From Polaribacter sp. IC066 (GTDB lineage: Bacteria; Bacteroidota; Bacteroidia; Flavobacteriales; Flavobacteriaceae): a stretch of 64,000 bases of DNA. Position 1 is the stretch's first letter. Every line of letters begins with the position of its first letter. Of this stretch, positions 1-10,084 are shown in pieces. The stretch lies in the NCBI RefSeq assembly GCF_007997085.1, contig NZ_VORR01000001.1, positions 1 through 64,000 of the forward strand, read 5' to 3'. A model generated the notes under the pieces. It did not search any database, was not told the DNA's origin, and saw only the letters and a list, made by a program, of their open reading frames with translations. Both the position numbers and the translations under genes were made by a program.

Positions 1-196
1 TAAGGCAGAATGTCTTGAAGTAAGATTACATCAAAGGCTCATCGCATTACTTATTGCTATTCTTACCATTGTGGAAGAACTATTTCCCGAGGTAGATTCT
101 CGAAAAATGATGACTAGGATGATAGCTAATTCTGATTATTTTCACAGGATAAAAAGAATTTTTGAGCCAGATCCTAACTTAAAACTAACCGAATAG
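1..196 (+). CDS. C-terminal end of an unidentified protein (partial)
   Basis: Reading from base 2, an open frame of 64 codons enters from the left edge and stops at TAG 194-196. The visible peptide has a hydrophobic helix-like stretch (RLIALLIAILTIVEELFP) and a basic tail (YFHRIKRIFEP). I do not recognise the family. The gene runs convergently towards the defence operon that ends at 283, so it is not co-transcribed with it. The assignment as coding rests only on the uninterrupted frame and a plausible amino-acid composition. Confidence 0.45.
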   Translation, partial: KAECLEVRLHQRLIALLIAILTIVEELFPEVDSRKMMTRMIANSDYFHRIKRIFEPDPNLKLTE

Positions 197-282
197 TAGC
201 TTGAAAAGTCAGTTTTGGAACAAAAGCAATAAACTTGTAATGATCAAGTGTTTAACTTACTTAAAGTCACTCAAAAAAAAAT

Positions 283-2220
283 CTAAATCTCAATGTTCTT
301 ACGTTCTTTGGAGGTGCGAAACTTGAGTAAAGTATACTTGGCTGGGGTATTAATTACTGTATTTATTTCATCAACCATTAATTCATATTTACTATCTAAA
401 TTAAATTCAAGTGTTGAATTTTTCCTGAACTTCTTTATTTCACAAATTGGAAGTAATTCAATTATTATTTTTAATTTTTCCCAATCTATATTTTTTAATA
501 TTTTATCCCAAGACTCTTTCTTTTTGCAAGCTTCGTCTAGACGACCATCATCTAAATTCTTTAACAACAATTCATTAATATAAATTAAGAATTCTTTAAT
601 AATTGTATCAGGTATATTTAGACCTGCATCTTTCCATATAGACTGAAAGTCTATAGTTTTTTTATACTTTAAAAGATATTCTTGTATCAAAGAGATTGAG
701 TAAGCAATCACATTTTTTCTGATTTTTCCTACGGCATTTTTCCCCATGCCATATTTTGTTTTTAATATCTTGTAAAAAATAAAAGATCCAATGAGATTTA
801 CGTAGTACTCTTCTCCTATTTTTTTATTTTCAGAATCAAAATAATCTTTCATTAAAGTGTATCTTTTTTCAGCACTTTGTACTGAAATATAAGGCTGAAT
901 TTTACCTCCTAAAGCACAATAATATAAAATTGATAAATCAGTTTTTTCAATTTTCTGATTATTTGGAAACAGATTTAAATGATACTTTTCATTCTTACTT
1001 AAACTTTTTTCGAGATGATATTGACCTCGAGTACGTTCAAAATAAAAATAATTATTAGAAGTAGGATTCCTGAATTTTTTAGAACAAGTATGCAGATTAA
1101 TTAAGTAATCTTCACTACTTGACAAATCGGACTGCTTAACGGCATTTTGAAGATTACTGTTTTTAGCAATAGTAGATTGAATCTTAACTGAATCAATATT
1201 CCTTTTGATTTCAGTAATTTTTGCTATGACATGCACGCTATCCAAATCAACATCTAATTTTGTTTTTTTAGCATCTTGAGTAGCAAAAAAAATCGAAGAC
1301 GTTGTTTGACCGCCATTTACAATTTGAAAGTTCTTAAAAGTTTTGACAGATCCATCCTCATTTAATATTATTTCAGAAACAGTTACACAAAGGCCGTTAT
1401 TATATGCCAAAAACATTTCGGGGGCATTTATCAATGTCTCTTTTATACCCTTATTTATCTTAACTCTTGTCGATAAAAATGACCTAACATTACTCTCTAA
1501 TAAACGGCCTCCAAAATCCCTATATATGTTATATAAAAACCGCCCAGGGAAAATAGCAATAGCGGTGCCATAACTTGAGTTACCTATTTGAGGTTTAAGT
1601 ACATTTATCGGTTTATCAAAATAATCTTCAACATCAACATCTAACTTCTGATTATTCTTATGAAGCCTCTCAAGTTCTTTTACATCGTAAATTCTAAAAT
1701 TGTAATCAATACTTGTTTTTTCATCAGCCTTTGAGATAACTTTTGCTGCATCTAGCTCTTTTTTATTTACTGCTGTATCATTCGTAAATAAATAAAAATC
1801 AATTTTTACAATGGTATTTTTAAAGATACTTCTATATTCGGTGTTTAAAAATGATAATATATTTGCTTTTGGAAGGCTATGATTGCTTGCCCTAATTACA
1901 TAGTTCAACACCCTATAAAGTTGTTTAAATTGTATTTCTACATCTTTTAAATTTAATTTACCAATATCCGAAGAACTGTTAAATTTAGTAATAAATAAAG
2001 ACAGAACAGTTTCATTTTCATTTATACAAAAACCATCAATCTTAAGGTTGCTGTTATTATTTTCTTCCTTAAAATAGTAAGAATGTTGGAAACCTGAAAT
2101 TAATGACGAATCCGCCAAGTAATCAGAAGCTATTTCACAAAACGCAGATTCGGCATTTAATTGGGAATCTTGTGAAATTTTTTCTTGAATTAACGATTTT
2201 AGAGTTATAAAAAAGCTCAT
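283..2220 (-). CDS. AIPR family (abortive infection phage resistance) protein
   Basis: The 645-residue protein matches the AIPR family (Pfam PF10592). Characteristic segments are NKGIKETL (about residues 256-263), FLAYNNG (270-276) and IVNGGQTT (300-307), with an N-terminal region that may be a divergent nuclease-like fold. AIPR proteins were first noted in phage-resistance loci, and their biochemistry is unclear. It is the last gene of a minus-strand operon: its start abuts the DUF4420 stop (2220), so the two are probably translationally coupled. Next to a Z1 protein, a PD-(D/E)XK protein and a GHKL ATPase, it is best read as a component of a multi-protein restriction or anti-phage complex. 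The role within the complex is inferred. Confidence 0.85.
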   Translation of the reverse strand: MSFFITLKSLIQEKISQDSQLNAESAFCEIASDYLADSSLISGFQHSYYFKEENNNSNLKIDGFCINENETVLSLFITKFNSSSDIGKLNLKDVEIQFKQLYRVLNYVIRASNHSLPKANILSFLNTEYRSIFKNTIVKIDFYLFTNDTAVNKKELDAAKVISKADEKTSIDYNFRIYDVKELERLHKNNQKLDVDVEDYFDKPINVLKPQIGNSSYGTAIAIFPGRFLYNIYRDFGGRLLESNVRSFLSTRVKINKGIKETLINAPEMFLAYNNGLCVTVSEIILNEDGSVKTFKNFQIVNGGQTTSSIFFATQDAKKTKLDVDLDSVHVIAKITEIKRNIDSVKIQSTIAKNSNLQNAVKQSDLSSSEDYLINLHTCSKKFRNPTSNNYFYFERTRGQYHLEKSLSKNEKYHLNLFPNNQKIEKTDLSILYYCALGGKIQPYISVQSAEKRYTLMKDYFDSENKKIGEEYYVNLIGSFIFYKILKTKYGMGKNAVGKIRKNVIAYSISLIQEYLLKYKKTIDFQSIWKDAGLNIPDTIIKEFLIYINELLLKNLDDGRLDEACKKKESWDKILKNIDWEKLKIIIELLPICEIKKFRKNSTLEFNLDSKYELMVDEINTVINTPAKYTLLKFRTSKERKNIEI

Positions 2221-3251
2221 TATATAGTTATTAAATGATTAATGTCATTACTTAAAACCAATTGTTCCTGCAAGTTAAGGCTGTACTCTACCTTCTTAAT
2301 AGAATTAGAAATAGATGCTCTTGCTAACTTTGGAAAAATAGAGTCAACATCATATATATCTGGTCCATTAATTATTTGAAATCCAAAATCTATATATTCA
2401 ATTTCGGCTTCTGCCAAATAGCCTACTTCTAACAATAAACCTTCAAATTCAAATTTAGCATCTAAATCATGCTTTAATAGTCCTTCAACATCTTCAATAA
2501 GATTCGGCAAAGACTGAAACAAGGAACTCTCGATTATTTTGTGTCTTTTAACCTGATAAACAGCTAGAAAAAGACGAGCAAGGCCAGTGCAGTCCAATTG
2601 GTACTCGTTATTGATTTTCACTTCGTATTGATTATTTGATATAGTACATTTTACCTCAATAGCCTGAGTGTTTGGAAATATAAAGTCTTGATTTTGTTTT
2701 TTAGGGCCTACCCAACTATTAACTACGCTTAAAATATTTTCTTTATTATTTTCCAACAATACTTTAAGCATTGTTAACTCCGCAAATAAACCAATCTGTC
2801 CATTTTCTGATAAGACTCCTGTTTTTCTTGATTTAAAAAAATTCATCCAAGATTTTACTCTTTTCAAAATATCTAGAATAATCAGATCAGTGGTTGATTT
2901 TTTTGCGGTTTCCACGATATCAGAAATAAAAGTGTAAAAAATATCTTCTTCAGTATTTCTATCTAATTTTATACTATAATATGTATCCAATTCAGTCGTT
3001 CCAGGATCTGGTACTGGAAAAGTATCAATTTGAATACTATCTAAAGTATTAATGTTGTTTATAATAATCTCAGAGCGCTTTCCGCCATTTTTTAATTGCA
3101 ACAGAACACACTGCTGATTATCCGATAACTTATCAATAGCTAGTATAGTTTTGTATCTATTAGCATCATCAAAGTCTACAAGTCGTGTATTATATTTACC
3201 ACTCGTAGAAGGAGCATCTATCAACTCCGAAAATATTTCTCTTATATTCAT
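2220..3251 (-). CDS. PD-(D/E)XK motif protein, DUF4420 family
   Basis: A 343-residue protein of the DUF4420 family (PF14390), a restriction-endonuclease-like fold. The putative catalytic constellation is visible: an acidic residue in GLFAELTML (E158), D189 in NQDFIF, and the E199-x-K201 pair in AIEVKC. It lies between the Z1 gene, whose stop overlaps its start by four bases, and the AIPR gene, which starts at its stop. The likely role is the DNA-cleaving subunit of the complex. No DNA-recognition domain is obvious, so specificity probably comes from the partners. Fold and family are confident; nuclease activity is inferred from the motif. Confidence 0.8.
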   Translation of the reverse strand: MNIREIFSELIDAPSTSGKYNTRLVDFDDANRYKTILAIDKLSDNQQCVLLQLKNGGKRSEIIINNINTLDSIQIDTFPVPDPGTTELDTYYSIKLDRNTEEDIFYTFISDIVETAKKSTTDLIILDILKRVKSWMNFFKSRKTGVLSENGQIGLFAELTMLKVLLENNKENILSVVNSWVGPKKQNQDFIFPNTQAIEVKCTISNNQYEVKINNEYQLDCTGLARLFLAVYQVKRHKIIESSLFQSLPNLIEDVEGLLKHDLDAKFEFEGLLLEVGYLAEAEIEYIDFGFQIINGPDIYDVDSIFPKLARASISNSIKKVEYSLNLQEQLVLSNDINHLITI

Positions 3252-6064
3252 AATTTATTGATATTATCATAAACCATTTGATTAACTAATACTGTGACAG
3301 AATTATTGTTAATTCGCGAACTATTTGGCAAAGTCGAAGGTGTTGCAATAGAAACACCATAAGGTAATGCAAAATAATCACCTGTAATGTTATCTTTTAA
3401 ATCTGATATGCCATTGTGCATATTATCATAAGAAGGGTCTCCGCCTCGCGCAACTTTTACATTACTGTAGAAAAACTCTGGATCAAGAACTACAAAAGTA
3501 ATAATTGGTCTTTCTAGATATGTGCACACAATTGATGGTGACCGCAACTCTCTCCCCTCTAATCCCGATGCTTCAATATTTATATAATTTGATAAATAGT
3601 TAGCATCAGTAAGTTTTCCATTTGGCACTTTAAAGTGCGGAAGGTATTCTGGCTCCTTGCTGTTTCTTTCGGCAAGACCAATTTCTTTATCAATAAATGA
3701 ATAATTACCATCTGTGCCGGGCTTTCTTCCGACAATAGCTAAATCTACAGTTTCAAAACCTGACTTTTTATAAAACTCGAATATCTTTGATAATTCTAAA
3801 CTGCCATTATTGTTCTCTATAATAAAATTGTTTTTGAAGTTATCCAACTCTCCTTCAATTAAAACATTTTCAAAGACTAATCTATTCTCAAATCTAGTTG
3901 TAACACGTTTATTTCTAATTTTATCAATTAGGCCAATTAATAGACTATGATTATTTAAAATTGTTTCCGTGTTACGTGCTAACAAATTTGTAATTACTTC
4001 ACCACCTGCCCAACTTATTTGCATTTTACCACCTACACCCATTTTTGAAGTAACTGAAAGACTCGTAGTAGATTGTCTAATTTTAATTAAAAAATCTCTT
4101 GGTGAAGCGTTACTTCTAATCATTGCTGATATAGTGTCGTTCATGGTAGTATCTGCTAAACAAATTTCACTAAAATCCACAGCTATATCAGTGGATGTGA
4201 TTACTCGACATAAATCAGCATAGTTAGATCTGTAACCAAACCAACGTCCCATTTGCATTAGGGTATCAAATGTTCTAGCATGCCTAATGAAATAACTAGT
4301 CTGTAACCCTTCTAACGTCAAACCCCTAGACATTGTATTTCCTCCAATAACTATTACTTTTCGACCATTTGGATGCAAATGATAATCTAAACTTACTCCT
4401 TTATTAACCCTAGTTCCGTTTACTACTAATATTTCAACTGCAGCAATAAAACTTCTAATATGGTCTCTTAATTCACTGAAATTAGTCGGTAAATCAAAAT
4501 TATTATTTTGGAACGCTTCGTTTTCAGCATATGCCTCGGTATAGTTTTCTTGACTTTCAATTTCACTAATTAATCCAATAGCTATCTCTCCTGAATACAA
4601 AGAGCTTAATTCGTTCCATAAATTTTCGCTATTGTTCTCAATAGCTCCTTTAAGTTCATTCCAATAACTTCTAAAAACTGTTCCTAAATGATTTTGGATT
4701 CGAGTTAAATGAGAAACATGAATAAGCATAGACATATCAGATCCAGATTGCCCTCTATAAAATCGAAGTGCCCCTGAAATAATAAATTGTTTTGCAGCAA
4801 TTTTTAATGAGTCAGGGATTTCTAAACTTTCAATTTCTTCATTTTTATAAGCTTTAAGTTGTTCCGGGAATCCTTCTGTGTTATCTATTTCCAAAATCCC
4901 TGGCAATCCTTGATCAAAATATTTTTCAGGTCCTAAATAATTCGACGGTTGTTTCAACCTTACAATAAAATCTTCAGGAAAAATACTTTGATGATTGACA
5001 TTATCTAAAGGTATTAAAACATTCGCATAAGGAGTTGCTGTATACCCTGTATAAACCCTTCTACTAAATTTATTAATCAAATCAACTATACCAGCATTTA
5101 TTGCACTTGGCCTATTAGCATCATCTTGATTTCCATCTTCATCAATTAATGGCGCATCTAGATCCTCTATTCTAAAATTATTATTAATACTAGCTTGATC
5201 AGCTTCATCATCTATAATTAACACAGCTTTGTCTGATTGAGATTCCATATTAATACCTATGACATTTTCTAACCATCTGTTCATATTTCCCAATGGATGA
5301 ATATTCTTCTTGATTACTGCAATTAAAGGAGTGTCTACATTAAAATTAATACCATTCATATTAGCAGCTGCAGAATTAAAATCACCATTTGCATCTGCTG
5401 TTGTTAATGTTTGAGTTTGTGTATTAAATCTATTTAATAAAGTTCCAACACCCACTTGTTTTGTTTCCCCATTAATTCTTTGAACCCCATTAACTCCCTG
5501 ATCAATTCTAAATTGAGTTTGCTGCCGTAAATTATTATGCATACCAGCTAACACTACTATAAATCGATACCCAACGTCTACAGCTTTATTAATTAAACCA
5601 ACATAATTACCTGTTTTACCTGATTGAACATACCCTATAACTAATCCTTTCTTTTCAAAATTATCAGTCTCACGTGGATTAGACATTCCGTCTAATATAG
5701 CATCCGTACTTTGATCAATTTCATCAACAACATTTTGTGGTAATTGTTGTATTTCTGCTAAATATCTTTTGTAATTATTCCAAAATGGAAAATCAGCTAG
5801 ATTGGGGTTATTTTGTTTGTAGTTTCGTACCCATGGAATCCTATGATTATACAATGTTTCACTAACTCCGATAGTTATAGTGTGATGGGTCTCTAATTCA
5901 TTTATAATCCTTTCCCAATTGATGTTAGGATAATCTTTAGTTGGATACATAGGATGATACCTTGTTACTCTTTCTCTTATAACAGCACTTGTGATTTCAA
6001 TACCTCGATTCAACAAATTGAGTAAATTACTTTGAACAGCGTCTTTAATTTCTTTATTTTCCAT
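3248..6064 (-). CDS. Z1 domain protein, superfamily II helicase-like ATPase
   Basis: The 938-residue protein carries a Z1 domain (PF10593) inside a helicase-like P-loop core. Visible motifs in order are Walker A GYVQSGKTG (about 144-152), a DDEAD Walker B box (285-289), YTATPY (341-346), SRGLTLEG (579-586) and the arginine-rich QMGRWFGYR (604-612), which are the analogues of SF2 motifs I, II, III, V and VI. It is the longest gene of the operon and probably the DNA translocase or remodeller. It follows the GHKL ATPase gene after 11 bases and overlaps the DUF4420 gene by four bases. Z1 proteins paired with paraMORC ATPases are described in restriction-like gene neighbourhoods (Iyer, Abhiman and Aravind 2008). 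Confidence 0.88.
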   Translation of the reverse strand: MENKEIKDAVQSNLLNLLNRGIEITSAVIRERVTRYHPMYPTKDYPNINWERIINELETHHTITIGVSETLYNHRIPWVRNYKQNNPNLADFPFWNNYKRYLAEIQQLPQNVVDEIDQSTDAILDGMSNPRETDNFEKKGLVIGYVQSGKTGNYVGLINKAVDVGYRFIVVLAGMHNNLRQQTQFRIDQGVNGVQRINGETKQVGVGTLLNRFNTQTQTLTTADANGDFNSAAANMNGINFNVDTPLIAVIKKNIHPLGNMNRWLENVIGINMESQSDKAVLIIDDEADQASINNNFRIEDLDAPLIDEDGNQDDANRPSAINAGIVDLINKFSRRVYTGYTATPYANVLIPLDNVNHQSIFPEDFIVRLKQPSNYLGPEKYFDQGLPGILEIDNTEGFPEQLKAYKNEEIESLEIPDSLKIAAKQFIISGALRFYRGQSGSDMSMLIHVSHLTRIQNHLGTVFRSYWNELKGAIENNSENLWNELSSLYSGEIAIGLISEIESQENYTEAYAENEAFQNNNFDLPTNFSELRDHIRSFIAAVEILVVNGTRVNKGVSLDYHLHPNGRKVIVIGGNTMSRGLTLEGLQTSYFIRHARTFDTLMQMGRWFGYRSNYADLCRVITSTDIAVDFSEICLADTTMNDTISAMIRSNASPRDFLIKIRQSTTSLSVTSKMGVGGKMQISWAGGEVITNLLARNTETILNNHSLLIGLIDKIRNKRVTTRFENRLVFENVLIEGELDNFKNNFIIENNNGSLELSKIFEFYKKSGFETVDLAIVGRKPGTDGNYSFIDKEIGLAERNSKEPEYLPHFKVPNGKLTDANYLSNYINIEASGLEGRELRSPSIVCTYLERPIITFVVLDPEFFYSNVKVARGGDPSYDNMHNGISDLKDNITGDYFALPYGVSIATPSTLPNSSRINNNSVTVLVNQMVYDNINKL

Positions 6065-6075
6065 ATAACTTGTGT

Positions 6076-7593
6076 TTATAACTTACTACTATCAACCCCT
6101 ATTTCCTTTAATCGCTCTTCATCAAACGACAAACTATTAAAGGGTTCAATATTAACCAAAATTGTAAATGCTTCTTTTACATCCATATCCTCCTTATATA
6201 TTGCCATAAAACCTTTAAATTTTTCGAAGATCTCAATATCTTCCTCAACGGGTTGCTCTACTTCATTATTAGCTTTTCTTGCAAAAATATTATCTATTGG
6301 TAGGTAATTTTCTATATATCTCAAAACTTGCTTAAACTCCTTTTGCATCGTTTTATCGGCAGAGTATTTCTTTAAAAAACCATCAAATAATGGATGTTTT
6401 ATATTGATTTTATATTGATTTTTATCTCCACTCTTTACTCCTTTAGATTCAAAATTCCATATTGGTTGAATCTCTGTTTCAGTATTCTTTTTTCTTATTT
6501 TATGCCTCTTTACTCCTCCATGAAATCTAAATGTATTATTAGCCTCTGCTCTAATTTTATTGCATTCAGCCCTTATGTCTGCTTCAGCGAACCTCGGAAT
6601 AGAAACTAAAGATTTGCTAATATTTACACCCCATGCTAAATCAGACTCTAAACGGTTGGATAAATTAATTTCAACTCTACCTAGTATATAGTGATGTTCT
6701 TTGTTAAATAAACCTAACCAACTTCCATAGTAAATTAACCTCCTATTTCTATAAACAAAAAAGCCTTGGTTTTGATTAAAAGTTCCAATTTTAGATTGAT
6801 TCTCATATTCACTTTTATTTTGAAACTCACTTGAATGTTTTAATACATGTCCCTTTAAGGAATAAGTATCGTCTCCTGAATTATATTTAAAAAGTTTCGT
6901 TTGACTAGAAACTGCCGTTAAATATGGATCCCAATAACTCACAACTGTTCCATTTAAACGAATATCTAGAGTATTTTTGAATTTATGATATATCAATTCA
7001 AAGTGATTTCTAACTTTCGAGAGTTCTGAATAAAAACTAGCTGCAGAAGCAATTTTAATTTTATCTAATTTTTCCCAATAAACAACTGTCCAACTCTTAC
7101 CATCAAAGATTCCATTATTTTCGACTCTAGACTTTATTTTTTTTATCAATAATTCAGGCTGTTCTAATGAATATACTTCCCATCCATTTTTGTCAATATA
7201 TTCTAGATCAAACACTAAAGAATTAATCGTTTCTTTTTCCTTTTTTGAAATCAAAGTCAATTTTATACACTGCGAGAGACTAGCTGTTTTCAAACCTAAC
7301 CCAAATCTCCCTAAATCTGCATCACCTCTTTCAAGCTCTATACCCTCACCTCCTAATGTTAAAGCTTTAATCATATCTTTCATAGTCATTCCAAAACCAT
7401 CATCAATAATGGCCATCCATTCTAAACGGTCAGCACTTTGCTTGAAATCATTATTTACAATTTCTATTCTTTTTGCTTCTGCAGCAATCGAATTATCAAT
7501 TATATCAGAAAGGGCAGTTTTTAAATTATACCCAATACTTCTTAGTGACCCTAAAATACTTCCAGGCTGCGGTTCAACTTTAAATTTATTCAT
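6076..7593 (-). CDS. GHKL (MORC-like) ATPase of defence operon
   Basis: A 505-residue protein with an N-terminal GHKL (HATPase_c) domain. The N box is ALSDIIDNS (D30-N34), the G1 box is DDGFGM (64-69) and the G2 box is GRFGLGLKTAS (95-105). The remaining part would contain the S5-like and dimerisation regions of MORC-type ATPases, followed by a C-terminal extension with many charged residues. GHKL ATPases clamp around DNA on ATP binding, so a sensing or loading role is plausible. This is the first gene of the operon; the 1.4 kb upstream holds no gene, so the promoter must lie just above 7593. No DNA methyltransferase accompanies it inside the window. Confidence 0.82.
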   Translation of the reverse strand: MNKFKVEPQPGSILGSLRSIGYNLKTALSDIIDNSIAAEAKRIEIVNNDFKQSADRLEWMAIIDDGFGMTMKDMIKALTLGGEGIELERGDADLGRFGLGLKTASLSQCIKLTLISKKEKETINSLVFDLEYIDKNGWEVYSLEQPELLIKKIKSRVENNGIFDGKSWTVVYWEKLDKIKIASAASFYSELSKVRNHFELIYHKFKNTLDIRLNGTVVSYWDPYLTAVSSQTKLFKYNSGDDTYSLKGHVLKHSSEFQNKSEYENQSKIGTFNQNQGFFVYRNRRLIYYGSWLGLFNKEHHYILGRVEINLSNRLESDLAWGVNISKSLVSIPRFAEADIRAECNKIRAEANNTFRFHGGVKRHKIRKKNTETEIQPIWNFESKGVKSGDKNQYKINIKHPLFDGFLKKYSADKTMQKEFKQVLRYIENYLPIDNIFARKANNEVEQPVEEDIEIFEKFKGFMAIYKEDMDVKEAFTILVNIEPFNSLSFDEERLKEIGVDSSKL

Positions 7594-8973
7594 TTTAAAA
7601 CATTAGTCTTTTAATCTTTTGCACTTTGATAAATCAAATTATTTAATAAATCAATCATAACTATTTAAACAACCTAGCCTTGCTAGTATATATATTTTAT
7701 TCCACATTAAGGATTAGAGAATGTTCTTCATATTTCACTTTATTAAAAGTATTAAAAATAATCAAATTTACATAACGGTTTGTTAAAACAGTTTATCTTC
7801 AAGTGGGTAAAAATGAGTCTTTATTTTTAATTATATTTACGGGATACCGTATTAAGTTTGATTTTAAACAGATTTTTTTTTTAATTATTCTTCTTATTAA
7901 TTTCGTAGTCTTATAAAGATTTACTGGAATAGCTATATTGGCAATATAGTAATGCTGTTTAAAGAGATAAAGATTCGTTAAGGTAGTTCGACAATGTCCT
8001 AGTTAAGATGAAGCTTTAGAAATAATAACGAAACAAATTACTAAAAATTAAAAAAGACAAACTTAATACAGCACAAAGCCTAGTTTAATCCAAAACATTA
8101 ACGCTTTGTTTTTTTTTGCCACTCCGTGAGCCTTGTAAGCTTAAAATTTTTGGTATTAATTATATACAGTATGAAAATATGTTTAAAAAAATTCAACACT
8201 TAACCGATAAAATTGTAGCTTTTTATTTTATTTGTCGCCCAAAAAAGATACTGTTTTAACAAATTTTTTAATAATTTAATAAAAAGTCAGATTAATTAAA
8301 ATGATTGAGGTTTATAATTATTCAATCAAATAATCATATTCAATTGAATTTTATGCAATATCATCCTAAATTTTATAAGTACGACTTCTGTAATAACTCA
8401 TTTGCTGTTAATTAAACCAAACCGTCATAGAACAAAAGTCAAACCTCCATCTCATTTATCAATCACTGTAAAAATACTGAAGTCGCATCAGGAAGATCAG
8501 GTTCGCCACTTGCCACTATTTTCCATCTAACTCTAATACTTTTAATGTACAAGTTTTATGTATCAAAATAAATAATACAACAGGCATCTTTTAAACATAC
8601 ATACATACATACATACATACATACATACATACATACATACATACATACCTATCCTTTTAAACACCCAATCTATAGAACTGCAACACGCGTCAGTACAAAT
8701 TTTATAAAGATACTAGGGTAATTACATAAAAGCTCTAGTATATTTTAAAAAATATACTAGTATAAATTGAAATAAAATGCAGTGTTTTTACAAAGCATGC
8801 ATCTAATAACTTGCACAGGAGGTAGTAAGCTTAAAAATTAAAGGTATACCATAAAAACAACATAGCGATGGCGATTCGGTGCTGAATCACAGAAAAAAGC
8901 AACAGTTATGAATAGTGAAAATCGCCAACTTAACTAACAAACTTCCGTTAAACGAAATCAAAACATACATTTT
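7594..8973. other. Gene-free stretch between defence operon and lactonase operon
   Basis: About 1.4 kb with stops in all frames and no open frame worth calling. It holds several perfect inverted repeats: CTATATT/AATATAG around 7932-7948, an ACAAAGC/GCTTTGT stem followed by nine T near 8081-8126 that could terminate + strand transcription, and the palindromic tract 8736-8764. It also contains the microsatellite at 8595-8648. The composition is very AT-rich and looks like decayed DNA at the edge of an acquired defence island. No remnant methyltransferase could be recognised. Confidence 0.6.
8595..8648. repeat. (ACAT)13.5 tetranucleotide microsatellite
   Basis: Fifty-four uninterrupted bases of the unit ACAT. 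It lies in the gene-free region, about 330 bp beyond the stop of the lactonase gene, so length changes would not alter a reading frame. No promoter spacing that it could modulate is evident. Confidence 0.97.
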
Positions 8974-10077
8974 TTAAAACAAAATACAAACAGGTGTTGG
9001 CGCCAAAACCTCATCCAAAAAAGTTAATGTACCGGTTTCTAAATCTCTCTTAAAACAAACAATCGTATTGGTGTCTTGATTGGCAACTAAAAGAAATTTA
9101 TTGTCTGGAGAAATTGCAAAATTACGCGGATTACTTCCTTTTACAGGTTCAAAACCCACTAACTTTAAACCTCCGTTTTCTTGATTTACTTGAAAGATTG
9201 CAATAGAATTATGCCCACGATTAGAGGCATATAAAAACTGACCGTCTTTAGAAATATGAATATCTGCCGCTTTGCTATATTCCTTAAAATCTTCTGGCAA
9301 CATAGAAATAGAAGTTTCTATATAATAACGCGCTTCTTTTTCTTTTACCAAAGAAATGGTGTTGTTGAGTTCGTTTAAAACATACATCCATTTATTATTT
9401 TGATGAAAAGTGAGATGCCTTGGCCCCGCTCCTACTGCCATTTTTAAGGTTTTTTGATTGGTAAACACAAACTCTTTTTTAGTTGTATCAATCGTAGAAA
9501 ACCACAATTCGTTGCTACCTAAATCTACAGAAATAACTTCTTTTTTATTTGGATGAAACCAAGTAGAATGCGCGTGAGGCGCTTTTTGCCTATCTGTAGT
9601 TCCTTTGCCTGTATGTTGTTGCACATGCAGCAAAGGTGTTAGTTTGCCAGCTGCATCGGCTTCTAACAAGCCTACATTTCCGCTGCCATAGTTAGCAGTA
9701 ATAATATAATTATCATCATTTATGGCCACAAAACAAGGACCAGCGCCACCAGATTTTTCTTTACTTATAAGCAGTAAAGTATCTTCTTTAATCTGAAATG
9801 ATTTGATAAACCCTGTTCCGTTTTCATTCGTTTCGCCAACCGCAAAAAGTGTTTTATCATCTTTAGATTTCGTTAAAAACGTAGGGTTTACGGTGGCTGC
9901 CATTAAACCTAGCTGTTTTAATTTTCCTTGAGCATTTATTTGATATTTATAAATGCCTTTGCTATCGCCGTTTGTATACGTTCCAACATAAAAACTTGTT
10001 GTGGTTTCTTCTTTCATTTTTGATTTTTTACAACTAAAAAATAGTGCTACAGCGATGAGTACTAAAATATTTTTCAT
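8974..10077 (-). CDS. Secreted 6-phosphogluconolactonase-type lactonase (beta-propeller lipoprotein)
   Basis: A 367-residue member of the lactonase family (PF10282), seven-bladed beta-propellers related to YbhE/Pgl. The N-terminus MKNILVLIAVALFFSC is a lipoprotein signal with a cysteine at the end of the hydrophobic run, so the mature protein is probably membrane-anchored and periplasmic or surface-exposed. This makes a role in the cytosolic pentose-phosphate pathway doubtful. The repeated blade pattern (DGQFLYASNRGHNSIAIF, DNKFLLVANQDTNTIVCF) and GPRHLTFH are visible. It is the last of four tightly packed minus-strand genes starting at coaD. The true substrate is unknown. Confidence 0.8.
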   Translation of the reverse strand: MKNILVLIAVALFFSCKKSKMKEETTTSFYVGTYTNGDSKGIYKYQINAQGKLKQLGLMAATVNPTFLTKSKDDKTLFAVGETNENGTGFIKSFQIKEDTLLLISKEKSGGAGPCFVAINDDNYIITANYGSGNVGLLEADAAGKLTPLLHVQQHTGKGTTDRQKAPHAHSTWFHPNKKEVISVDLGSNELWFSTIDTTKKEFVFTNQKTLKMAVGAGPRHLTFHQNNKWMYVLNELNNTISLVKEKEARYYIETSISMLPEDFKEYSKAADIHISKDGQFLYASNRGHNSIAIFQVNQENGGLKLVGFEPVKGSNPRNFAISPDNKFLLVANQDTNTIVCFKRDLETGTLTFLDEVLAPTPVCILF

Positions 10078-10084
10078 TCTTTTT

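Noticed and set aside
7594..8973. A decayed methyltransferase gene upstream of the defence operon
   Set aside because: No methyltransferase motif or long broken frame could be found in this stretch on either strand.
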